From Scatosoma sp045632625 (lineage in GTDB: Bacteria; Bacillota; Clostridia; Christensenellales; Borkfalkiaceae): 7,809 nt of DNA. How positions within the stretch are numbered: the first letter of the stretch is position 1; the number at the start of each line of letters is the position of its first letter. The position numbers and the translations under genes were made by a program. Below the pieces are notes generated by a model that saw only the letters and a program-made list of their open reading frames with translations, did no database searches and was not told where the DNA came from. Shown here piece after piece: positions 1 through 5,036 of this stretch. The stretch lies in NCBI GenBank assembly GCA_045632625.1, contig JAZQWZ010000111.1, forward strand, positions 1 through 7,809, read 5' to 3'.

Positions 1-732
1 GTGGGGCAAAAGCTTGACAAGCAACGCTTGGCCCTTGGTGTACGCACCGCAAATGGACACGTCGCGGTTTTTGCGCTTTAAATCTTTCCAAGCGCGGCCT
101 ACGATTTGTTTAGGCTCGTACATCACTGCGTACTTTTTCACGATGGGGTTTTCGCTGTTGGCTCTATCGAAAAACGCCGTTTTCGTCCAAAACGGACAAA
201 TGCTTATTACGCGCGCTCCGCGCAGCTTTCTCAGCTCTTTATTAAACGCTCTGCCGTACGAAAGCACAAACGCCTTGGTGGCGGCATAAGTCGTGATATA
301 CGGTACGGGTTGCAAGGCGGAAATGGACGATATCAAAAGCATCGCGCCGCCTTTTTTCATAAACGGTGCGCAAGCTTTGGTTACCGACACAACCGATTTG
401 CAGTTCAAATCAATCATATTTTCCAAGGTGGCGGTATCATCGTCTTCCACGGCGTTAAATCTGCCAAAGCCCGAAGCGCAAATTAGAAACTGTATTTGCG
501 GTTGTTGTTCTTGCAATGCTTTTTCCAAAACGCGCGCTGATTGCGTATTCGATAAATCCAGTGCAAACACGCGTAAGGGTATGGAAGTATGTTCTTGCAA
601 GGCGTACAGTTTGTCTTCGCTTCTCGCAATCACCCAAATTTCGTCTAAATGTTCCTTGCGGTTGTTTAAAGAAAGGAAAAATTCCTTGCCGATACCGCTG
701 GATGCGCCCGTTACGATGGCTATATTTTTCAT
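1..732 (-). CDS. Short-chain dehydrogenase/reductase (SDR), 3' end cut off by window edge
   Basis: The reverse strand reads open from an ATG at 732 to the window edge (244 codons, no stop), so the C-terminus is missing. It is a classical SDR with a Rossmann fold that should use NAD(P)H to reduce or oxidise a carbonyl/alcohol; the substrate is not predictable. Visible motifs are the cofactor-binding TGASSGIG at residues 8-15, an acidic residue ending strand 3 (LDL, 58-60), and a catalytic set N110, S136, Y149 and K153 (YAATK). An Arg at 37, just after the second strand, favours NADPH by family rules. The usual NNAG motif is replaced by CASG at 85-88. An AAGGAG lies at 739-744, 6 bases before the ATG and overlapping the stop codon of the upstream membrane-protein gene. 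The two are therefore almost certainly co-transcribed and possibly translationally coupled. The family call is firm; the specific function is unknown. Confidence 0.9.
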   Translation of the reverse strand, partial: MKNIAIVTGASSGIGKEFFLSLNNRKEHLDEIWVIARSEDKLYALQEHTSIPLRVFALDLSNTQSARVLEKALQEQQPQIQFLICASGFGRFNAVEDDDTATLENMIDLNCKSVVSVTKACAPFMKKGGAMLLISSISALQPVPYITTYAATKAFVLSYGRAFNKELRKLRGARVISICPFWTKTAFFDRANSENPIVKKYAVMYEPKQIVGRAWKDLKRKNRDVSICGAYTKGQALLVKLLPH

Positions 733-742
733 AGGATACTCC

Positions 743-1681
743 TTATTTGTTTTGCGTTAATAATTCCTGTTTGGTTTGTTCCGTTTGCGTTTGTTCATCC
801 GTTTGCGTGTTTGTTTGCTTGTCCGCTTTTTCGTATAAGCGTTTGCCGAGACAAAGCTTTATAAGCATAGCGAACAGCAAAATTAAAAACGCAGCTATGG
901 TAAAGAGAATTACGTAGCCGACAGCAATGGTTATTGCTGACATATTTTGAATGATTTCATTGACAAAGTCAATGGGCGTGATACCGCCGGGGGCGATAAA
1001 GAATAAATTAAACCAGTAGTCAGGATTGCCGTATTTTGCATATACGCTGTTCATAATCACCGCCATTGCTACCAAAATTACGAAAATGGGCATGGCTTTT
1101 TGCAATACGTTAAATTGCGGTTTTACCGTGCCTGTGCCGTACAAAAGCACGGGTACGACAATCATTAATCCGTGGTAGATGAGCGTATGCACACTCAAAA
1201 ACAGGTCGTCTACAAGTACCGATGACGGCGCGATGACCACTACCAACACACCTGCAAAGAAGCCGTAGGTGGCAAGAAATGCGTTGCACGCTTCGTACAC
1301 CTTGCCTTTTCGGCAAAGAGCTGCAAGCATCATAATATACATGGGCGTGGAGCAAAATTGAAAGGGGAACTCGCTCCAACAATAACGCCAAGTATCGTCC
1401 GTGGGGTTATAAGCAAAGTACAGCTGTTTTACCACCTCTAAAAAAATGAGCGTAGAAGCCGTGATAAATAAAACCAGGTTGACATGTTTGCGTTTGCAAA
1501 ATTTACCAAGGAATAAGCAGGCAAGGCACAGCGCGAAAATGCCGAAAAGAAACGACAAATGAAAACCGCCGTAAGGCTTGGGTTCTTCGATCGTTTTTTT
1601 CAGCATGCTTAGCAGCTTTTCCAGCTTGGAAACGTCGGGCAATGCCGGCTCACCTATCATTTGTGAAAGAGGTTTTATCAA
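743..1681 (-). CDS. YwaF/TMEM164-like polytopic membrane protein (TTG start)
   Basis: A 312-residue integral membrane protein with about seven hydrophobic segments (roughly 41-59, 66-88, 106-123, 131-152, 165-182, 196-214, 250-275). The pattern of a Pro-aromatic-X-X-Cys segment (EFPFQFC, Cys110) followed by a membrane helix and then a conserved-type His (H165 and H170 in HTLIYHG) matches the YwaF/TIGR02206 family, which is related to eukaryotic TMEM164. TMEM164 has been reported as a Cys-dependent acyltransferase for ether phospholipids; whether bacterial members share that activity is inference. The C-terminus (about 285-309) is a hydrophilic tail very rich in Thr, Gln and Lys, encoded by near-repetitive DNA. 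The start is a TTG, chosen because CAGGAG sits 9 bases upstream; the next in-frame ATG (residue 8) has no comparable site. The gene lies 60 bases after mnmA with no terminator between, and 10 bases before the SDR gene, so a three-gene operon is likely. Confidence 0.72.
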   Translation of the reverse strand: MIKPLSQMIGEPALPDVSKLEKLLSMLKKTIEEPKPYGGFHLSFLFGIFALCLACLFLGKFCKRKHVNLVLFITASTLIFLEVVKQLYFAYNPTDDTWRYCWSEFPFQFCSTPMYIMMLAALCRKGKVYEACNAFLATYGFFAGVLVVVIAPSSVLVDDLFLSVHTLIYHGLMIVVPVLLYGTGTVKPQFNVLQKAMPIFVILVAMAVIMNSVYAKYGNPDYWFNLFFIAPGGITPIDFVNEIIQNMSAITIAVGYVILFTIAAFLILLFAMLIKLCLGKRLYEKADKQTNTQTDEQTQTEQTKQELLTQNK

Positions 1682-1690
1682 TGCAGTGTT

Positions 1691-1696
1691 CTCCTG
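1691..1696 (-). promoter_or_regulatory. Ribosome binding site fixing a TTG start
   Basis: CAGGAG on the minus strand, 9 bases before the TTG at 1681-1679. It is the only good Shine-Dalgarno match near the N-terminus of the YwaF-like gene, and decides the TTG over the internal ATG seven codons later. Confidence 0.7.
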
Positions 1697-1712
1697 AAAA
1701 ATTCGTTTAAGT

Positions 1713-1735
1713 GGGGACAGGTATGCGTTGAATGC
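1713..1735 (+). repeat. 23-bp motif, copy 1 (GGGG.CAGGTATGCG..GAATGC)
   Basis: This 23-bp stretch between mnmA and the YwaF-like gene matches 5993-6015, upstream of the small membrane-anchored protein gene, at 20 of 23 positions and in the same orientation. Neither copy shows dyad symmetry strong enough to be a terminator. It could be a protein-binding site or a short dispersed repeat; two copies are too few to decide. Confidence 0.45.
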
Positions 1736-1741
1736 GTGTTT

Positions 1742-2827
1742 TTAGTATTCCGCGCTTTGAATTACGCCACCGCCCAAGCAGTTGATGCCGTCGTATAACA
1801 CGGCGTATTGTCCTTCGGTGACCGCGCGTTGCTTTTCGGCAAATTCAATATGTAACGAGCCATCGTCTTGGATGCACACGCGCACCGGTTGGTCGGGCTG
1901 ACGGTATCTAAATTTCGCCATACATTCAAATTCGCGCGCGGTGGGTTTTGCGGGAATCCAGTTAAAGCCCGACACTTCGCACGATTTGGAATATAACGGC
2001 GTTTCGTCGCCGTGGGAAACGTATAAAACGTTATTTTTTAAATCCTTGCGTACTACGAACCATCTGCCGCCTTCCGCTTCGCCTTTCACGCCGCCAAGGT
2101 AAATACCCTTTCTTTGACCGAGTGTATAGTACATAAGCCCTGCGTGCTCGCCTACTTGTTTGCCTGACAAATCTAAAATTTTACCGGGTTTTGCGGGCAG
2201 GTAGGTGGATAAAAATTGCCTAAAATTGCGTTCGCCGATAAAGCAAATGCCCGTGCTATCCTTCTTTTTCGCCGTAGCTAAGCCGTTTTCCAAGGCGATT
2301 TTTCTAATTTCCGGCTTTTCCATGTCCTGCAAGGGGAACAGTACGTCCGCAAGCTGATTTTGGGAAAGTTGGTTTAAAAAGTAGGTTTGGTCTTTGTTTT
2401 GGTCTTTGGCTTTTTGTAATAAATGCACGCCGTTTTCGTGAGAAATTTTGCAATAATGTCCTGTTGCGATATAGTCCGCGCCCAAGCGTTTGGCTTCTTG
2501 TAAAAAGGGCCCAAACTTAATTTCTCGGTTACAAAGCACGTCGGGATTGGGTGTTCTGCCTGCCTTGTATTCTTCTAAGAAATAGGCAAAAACACGGTCC
2601 ATGTATTCTTTGGCGAAATTGACGGTATAATAAGGGATATCGAGTACGGAACACACGCGGCGAACGTCGGCGAAATCGCTTTCCGCCGTACATACGCCGT
2701 TCTCATCCACTTCGTCCCAGTTTTGCATAAACAAACCGATTACGTTGTAGCCTTGCTCTTTTAATAAAAGTGCCGCAACCGAACTGTCCACGCCGCCGCT
2801 CATACCGATGACAACCGTTTTTGCCAT
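1742..2827 (-). CDS. mnmA: tRNA-specific 2-thiouridylase MnmA
   Basis: MnmA activates U34 of tRNA-Lys, tRNA-Glu and tRNA-Gln by adenylation and inserts sulfur, received as persulfide from a cysteine desulfurase relay, to give 2-thiouridine. The 361-residue product is full length for the family. It has the PP-loop SGGVDSS at 10-16 (Asp14), the ATGHY segment at 121-125, the catalytic Cys99 in NPDVLCNREIKF, the second active-site Cys195 in STGICFIGER, the YTLGQRKG segment at 234-241 and a C-terminal beta-barrel region. AAGGAG lies 12 bases before the ATG, a rather long spacing. The gene heads the leftward operon, with a promoter at 2906-2914. No cysteine desulfurase or nifU-type gene accompanies it here, although such neighbours are common in Clostridia. 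The neighbouring tRNA-Arg(CCG) has C34, so it is not a substrate. Essentially certain identification. Confidence 0.98.
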   Translation of the reverse strand: MAKTVVIGMSGGVDSSVAALLLKEQGYNVIGLFMQNWDEVDENGVCTAESDFADVRRVCSVLDIPYYTVNFAKEYMDRVFAYFLEEYKAGRTPNPDVLCNREIKFGPFLQEAKRLGADYIATGHYCKISHENGVHLLQKAKDQNKDQTYFLNQLSQNQLADVLFPLQDMEKPEIRKIALENGLATAKKKDSTGICFIGERNFRQFLSTYLPAKPGKILDLSGKQVGEHAGLMYYTLGQRKGIYLGGVKGEAEGGRWFVVRKDLKNNVLYVSHGDETPLYSKSCEVSGFNWIPAKPTAREFECMAKFRYRQPDQPVRVCIQDDGSLHIEFAEKQRAVTEGQYAVLYDGINCLGGGVIQSAEY

Positions 2828-2905
2828 AGCCGTTTTTTGCTCCTTTTCCGCCTTTTTCGCGGGGAATTTCTTTTATAAAGAAAATTTTTTACTAAATTTA
2901 GAAAT

Positions 2906-2914
2906 ATTATACCA
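2906..2914 (-). promoter_or_regulatory. Promoter of the mnmA operon (extended -10)
   Basis: On the minus strand TGGTATAAT is a perfect -10 hexamer with the TG extension. The -35 region (about 2929-2934, TTTCTT) is poor, as is usual for extended -10 promoters. Transcription would begin near 2899, giving a leader of about 70 bases. It overlaps the -35/spacer region of the divergent tRNA promoter, so the two may compete. Confidence 0.65.
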
Positions 2915-2921
2915 TAAACGC

Positions 2922-2951
2922 TTGCAAAAAGAAAGTAAAAAATAGTAAAAT
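2922..2951 (+). promoter_or_regulatory. Probable promoter of the tRNA-Arg gene
   Basis: TTGCAA at 2922-2927, an 18-base spacer and TAAAAT at 2946-2951 make a plausible sigma-A promoter. It would start transcription about 20 bases before the mature tRNA. It is divergent from, and partly interleaved with, the mnmA promoter. Confidence 0.5.
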
Positions 2952-2976
2952 ATAAATGCTTTTTTGAAAAAGATAC

Positions 2977-3053
2977 GTACCTGTAGTGTAACTGGATAAC
3001 ATTACGGCCTCCGACGCCGTCGAGTTTGGGTTCGAGCCCCAACAGGTACACCA
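2977..3053 (+). tRNA. tRNA-Arg (anticodon CCG), CCA encoded
   Basis: A complete cloverleaf can be folded by hand. The 7-bp acceptor stem is GTACCTG/CAGGTAC (2977-2983 with 3043-3049). The D-arm is GTGT/ACAT with GG in the loop. The anticodon arm is ACGGC/GCCGT (3004-3008 with 3016-3020), whose 7-base loop CTCCGAC gives anticodon CCG at 3011-3013. The variable loop has 5 bases. The T-arm is TTGGG/CCCAA with the loop TTCGAGC. Discriminator A3050 is followed by an encoded CCA at 3051-3053. It reads the arginine codon CGG. The last 20 bases of the gene recur exactly downstream at 3253-3272, and the discriminator-CCA lies inside a long downstream hairpin, so this gene appears to be the target of an insertion. 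Confidence 0.96.
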
Positions 3054-3055
3054 AA
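3034..3055 (+). repeat. Direct repeat copy 1: tRNA-Arg 3' end (attL-like)
   Basis: This 22-bp stretch runs from the T-loop through CCA plus two A's (begins GAGCCCCAAC, ends TACACCAAA) and is identical to 3253-3274. This copy belongs to the intact tRNA. Duplication of a tRNA 3' end in direct orientation is the signature of site-specific integration into a tRNA gene, where the incoming element restores the tRNA and displaces the old 3' end. Confidence 0.85.
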
Positions 3056-3092
3056 GCACCGCCCTGCCAACGGTAGGGCGGTGCTTTGGTGT
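3048..3092 (+). repeat. Perfect 18-bp hairpin engulfing the tRNA discriminator and CCA
   Basis: Positions 3048-3065 are exactly complementary to 3075-3092. Three further pairs inside (one of them G-T) leave a 3-base loop. The left arm begins in the last two acceptor-stem bases of tRNA-Arg and includes the discriminator and CCA. There is no T-run after the right arm (GTTGGGG follows), so it is not a standard intrinsic terminator. Confidence 0.85.
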
Positions 3093-3274
3093 GTTGGGGA
3101 TTAATGCGCCGTGAGACGGCGTTAGCCGTCGGGTTTGGGACGAACTGCCCGTTAAGAAAAGCGTTGATAACGCTTTTTAGGGGTGAGATAAGCGAACGCC
3201 GATAGGTAGGCGGTGAGCGTGACCGAACGCAAAGAACAACTTTGCGTGAGAAGAGCCCCAACAGGTACACCAAA
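3056..3274 (+). mobile_element. Candidate 219-bp non-coding element inserted at the 3' end of tRNA-Arg
   Basis: The segment lies between the intact tRNA and the displaced copy of its 3' end. It has no credible reading frame of its own and is too small to encode an integrase, so it would be a deletion remnant, a non-autonomous passenger or a mobile structured RNA. It is unusually rich in hairpins. Examples are GACGGC/GCCGTC (3115-3130), AAAAGCGTT/AACGCTTTT with a 3-base loop (3157-3177), and CGCAAAG/CTTTGCG (3228-3246). In addition GTTGGGG at 3091-3097 is complementary to CCCCAAC at 3256-3262, closing nearly the whole element. The duplication and hairpins are seen directly; mobility is inference. 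A simple duplication of the tRNA end followed by divergence is less likely, because the sequence just left of the second copy has no similarity to the tRNA. Confidence 0.5.
3253..3274 (+). repeat. Direct repeat copy 2: displaced tRNA-Arg 3' end (attR-like)
   Basis: Exact 22-bp copy of 3034-3055. It is followed directly by an A-run and a strong terminator at 3279-3311, the arrangement expected for the original downstream flank of the tRNA gene before insertion. Sequence to its left (GCGTGAGAA) does not resemble the tRNA, so the duplication starts sharply at the T-loop. Confidence 0.85.
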
Positions 3275-3278
3275 AAAA

Positions 3279-3311
3279 ACGACAAATTTCGGCGGAAATT
3301 TGTCGTTTTTT
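3279..3311 (+). terminator. Intrinsic terminator, probably the tRNA-Arg terminator
   Basis: A perfect 12-bp stem (3279-3290 with 3295-3306), loop GGCG, then a T6 run. The A-run at 3272-3278 can pair with the T-run, so it could also work leftward. With the present layout the tRNA transcript would reach here, about 250 bases past the mature 3' end. A small extra hairpin, CAAGCC/GGCTTG (3315-3329), follows. Confidence 0.85.
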
Positions 3312-3325
3312 ATTCAAGCCTTAGG

Positions 3326-3481
3326 CTTGGTATGTAATCACGCGTTAGCGTGTATGGAATTGTCACAGGCGTATGGCATCACCGAAGGTGGATTTTTTGC
3401 GGCTTGATCACATACAATTTTATCAAATTGATTGCATACCGCTTCGCCGATTACATACACGCCACGGCGTGATTAACCAAG
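3326..3481. repeat. 156-bp palindromic array of mini-hairpins with TATGNNATC spacers
   Basis: Three forward 9-mers of the form TATGNNATY (3331-3339, 3353-3361, 3372-3380) are each followed by a short palindromic or palindrome-like insert. Three inverted 9-mers (GATNNCATA at 3406-3414, 3430-3438, 3449-3457) follow in the second half. The inserts differ in sequence; examples are CACGC-GTTA-GCGTG, CACC-GAA-GGTG, CAATTT-TATC-AAATTG and CACGCC-AC-GGCGTG. The ends form an imperfect inverted repeat, CTTGG...TAATCACGC at the left and the complementary GCGTGATTA...CCAAG at the right. No open frame explains it. It behaves like a modular REP/MITE-like element; its family was not identified. Confidence 0.7.
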
Positions 3482-3485
3482 ATAT

Positions 3486-3508
3486 ACACCCCTTGCGGGT
3501 GTTTTTTT
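3486..3508 (+). terminator. Terminator-like hairpin with T-run
   Basis: ACACCC (3486-3491), loop CTTGC, GGGTGT (3497-3502), then six more T's. The stem is short but GC-containing and the T-run is good for plus-strand transcription. It directly follows the mini-hairpin array and may be part of that repeat or a backup terminator for the tRNA transcript. Confidence 0.5.
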
Positions 3509-3537
3509 GTAGCTGGTGAATAGGCGAGAACGAATTT

Positions 3538-3671
3538 GAGATTCTATCGTTCCGCAAATGCTTCACTCCAGAATGACAATGGATAGGGTTGTATTCCAGA
3601 ATGACAACGCGTAAACCGTCACTTGGGAATATAACCGAAACTGTCACTCTGGAACGAAGTGATAGGGTCTT
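3538..3671. repeat. Inverted-repeat cluster built on a TGTCATTCTGGA motif
   Basis: The 13-mer TCCAGAATGACAA occurs twice, at 3567-3579 and 3595-3607. Its inverse occurs as TGTCACTCTGGA at 3642-3653 and, degenerate, as GTCACTTGGGA near 3618-3628. The outer parts extend the match: the complement of 3538-3580 reads TGTCATTCTGGAGTGAAG...ATAGAATCT, against TGTCACTCTGGAACGAAG...ATAGGGTCT at 3642-3670. This is an imperfect inverted repeat of about 30-45 bp around a 60-bp centre. The layout is that of two facing copies of a REP-like intergenic repeat. No protein-coding potential is visible. Confidence 0.6.
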
Positions 3672-3703
3672 AAAAAAACTCGGCGAGTGAAAACTCGCCG
3701 AGT
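3672..3703 (-). terminator. Intrinsic terminator of the phospholipase-domain/transporter operon
   Basis: ACTCGGCGAGT (3678-3688) and ACTCGCCGAGT (3693-3703) form a perfect 11-bp stem with a 4-base loop, followed on the minus strand by a run of T's (complement of 3672-3677), 20 bases after the transporter stop codon. A T6 run at 3707-3712 on the plus strand means it may also stop rightward transcription. Confidence 0.88.
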
Positions 3704-3722
3704 AGCTTTTTTAATTGCAATT

Positions 3723-5036
3723 TTATTCTTCTTTGTTTTCCGTTTTTTCGTTGTAAGCAGGCGTTTTCTTAGCGATGAAGAAAATCGCTAAGCCGATCAA
3801 GAAGATCACGGGCAAGGGCAATAAGCTGATGTTGATCCACGTTGCTTCTGCAAGGGGGAAAATTAAGTCAAGCGCACTGATAAGTGCTAAGCCCAAAATA
3901 GCGGCGCTCTTGCCGAAAATATCGTAAATACCAAAGAACTCGCCCGATTTTTCCGCAGGGATCAGCTTAGTGAAATAGGAACGGGACATAGCTTGTACGC
4001 CGCCTTGGAACATACCTACCGTCACGGCGATGATCCAGAATTGCCACTCGGCAACAAGGAACACGGCAAACACACCGATTGCCGCATACGACGCAATACA
4101 AACGACAAGCAGTTTTTCGCAAGGGTACTTGCTGGCAAGCTTACCAAAAATGATGGCGCAAGGGAATGCAACGAGCTGCGTTACGAACAACGCGATAACC
4201 AACTTCACGGCATCAAAGCCAAGCGACGTACCGATGGTCATTGCCATTTTAATGATGGTATGTACACCGTCGATGTAGAAGAAGAACGCAATCAAGAACA
4301 AAAGCGCCTTCTTGTTCTTTTTGAATTCCTTGAAAATTTCGCCCAAACGCTTGAACGTTTCTCTAATCGGTTTTTCAGGTTTAGGTAAGAAATGCGTTTG
4401 CTGATAACTCTTATAAAGGGGCATCGTGAAGAACAGCCACCAAGCCGCCGTGATCAAGCAGCAAATGGAGAACGCAGGGCCTAAAAATTCGGGGAATACT
4501 TTCCAACCGAGTACGTAGAACACCAAGCAGAACACAAAGGGGATACAGCTGCAAATATAGCCCCAAGCAAAGCCGTTTGCGGAAACCTTATGCATATTTT
4601 CGTCCGTTGTTACGTCGGAAAGCATGGAATCGTAGAAAACGTTTGCCGACGTATAGCCGACTTCCGTTACGACGTATACGATCAGGAACAAAATACCTGC
4701 AATCGCCGAGCCGCCAAGCAACCCGAAAATGGACAAAACGCCGCAACCGATGATACCGATTAAGGCAAACGTCATAAAGACGTTTTTCTTTTTACTAAAA
4801 TCCGCGTACGTGCCAAGGATAGGACACAACAGAACCGCGATAATGGTTACGAATACGTTTGTGAAGCCCCAAATAGACAACAGGTTTTCGCTGGGGGAGA
4901 GGAAATTGAAATAAAATTGCAACAATGCCGTTGCAAGCAGAGTATACGCCGAGTTTGCTACGTCGTAGAGCACCCATTTCTTTTCCAGCTTGGTCATGCC
5001 TTGGGGTTTGGTAGAAGCGGTGGTTTGTTCGCTCAT
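3723..5036 (-). CDS. UMF1/Atg22-like major facilitator superfamily transporter
   Basis: A 437-residue, 12-helix transporter. The N-terminal YDVANSAY (24-31) is the hallmark of the UMF1 family (vacuole effluxer Atg22-like). Other family-type segments are FFYIDGVHTI (252-261) and GGVQAMSRSYFTKLIPAE (345-362). MFS motif-A-like loops occur at about 75-87 (GTYADFSKKK) and 297-308 (FGKLASKYPCEK). The halves are joined by a long charged cytoplasmic loop (about 208-244). Yeast Atg22 exports amino acids from the vacuole; the substrates of bacterial members are not established, so none is assigned. The ATG shares four bases with the stop of the upstream phospholipase-domain gene (ATGA), and its AAAGGAG (5047-5053) lies inside that gene, indicating translational coupling. 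A terminator follows the stop. Confidence 0.9.
   Translation of the reverse strand: MSEQTTASTKPQGMTKLEKKWVLYDVANSAYTLLATALLQFYFNFLSPSENLLSIWGFTNVFVTIIAVLLCPILGTYADFSKKKNVFMTFALIGIIGCGVLSIFGLLGGSAIAGILFLIVYVVTEVGYTSANVFYDSMLSDVTTDENMHKVSANGFAWGYICSCIPFVFCLVFYVLGWKVFPEFLGPAFSICCLITAAWWLFFTMPLYKSYQQTHFLPKPEKPIRETFKRLGEIFKEFKKNKKALLFLIAFFFYIDGVHTIIKMAMTIGTSLGFDAVKLVIALFVTQLVAFPCAIIFGKLASKYPCEKLLVVCIASYAAIGVFAVFLVAEWQFWIIAVTVGMFQGGVQAMSRSYFTKLIPAEKSGEFFGIYDIFGKSAAILGLALISALDLIFPLAEATWINISLLPLPVIFLIGLAIFFIAKKTPAYNEKTENKEE

Noticed and set aside
3048..3092. Intrinsic terminator right after tRNA-Arg
   Set aside because: The stem is strong, but GTTGGGG rather than a T-run follows on the plus strand, so standard intrinsic termination is not supported.
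2800..3285. Minus-strand 161-codon open frame between mnmA and the repeat region
   Set aside because: It runs through the tRNA gene, the hairpins and the mnmA promoter, overlaps the mnmA start in another frame, and its translation is basic and shows no domain. It is an artefact of tRNA and repeat sequence.
3213..3407. Plus-strand 64-codon open frame over the displaced tRNA end and terminator
   Set aside because: It crosses the attR-like repeat, the terminator and part of the mini-hairpin array, with no ribosome site or recognisable protein.
3326..3481. CRISPR array
   Set aside because: The 9-bp repeats are too short, change orientation midway, and the intervening sequences are themselves palindromes, unlike unique spacers. 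No cas gene is nearby.
3423..3647. Minus-strand 74-codon open frame in the repeat region
   Set aside because: It lies within palindromic repeats and has no ribosome binding site or family resemblance.
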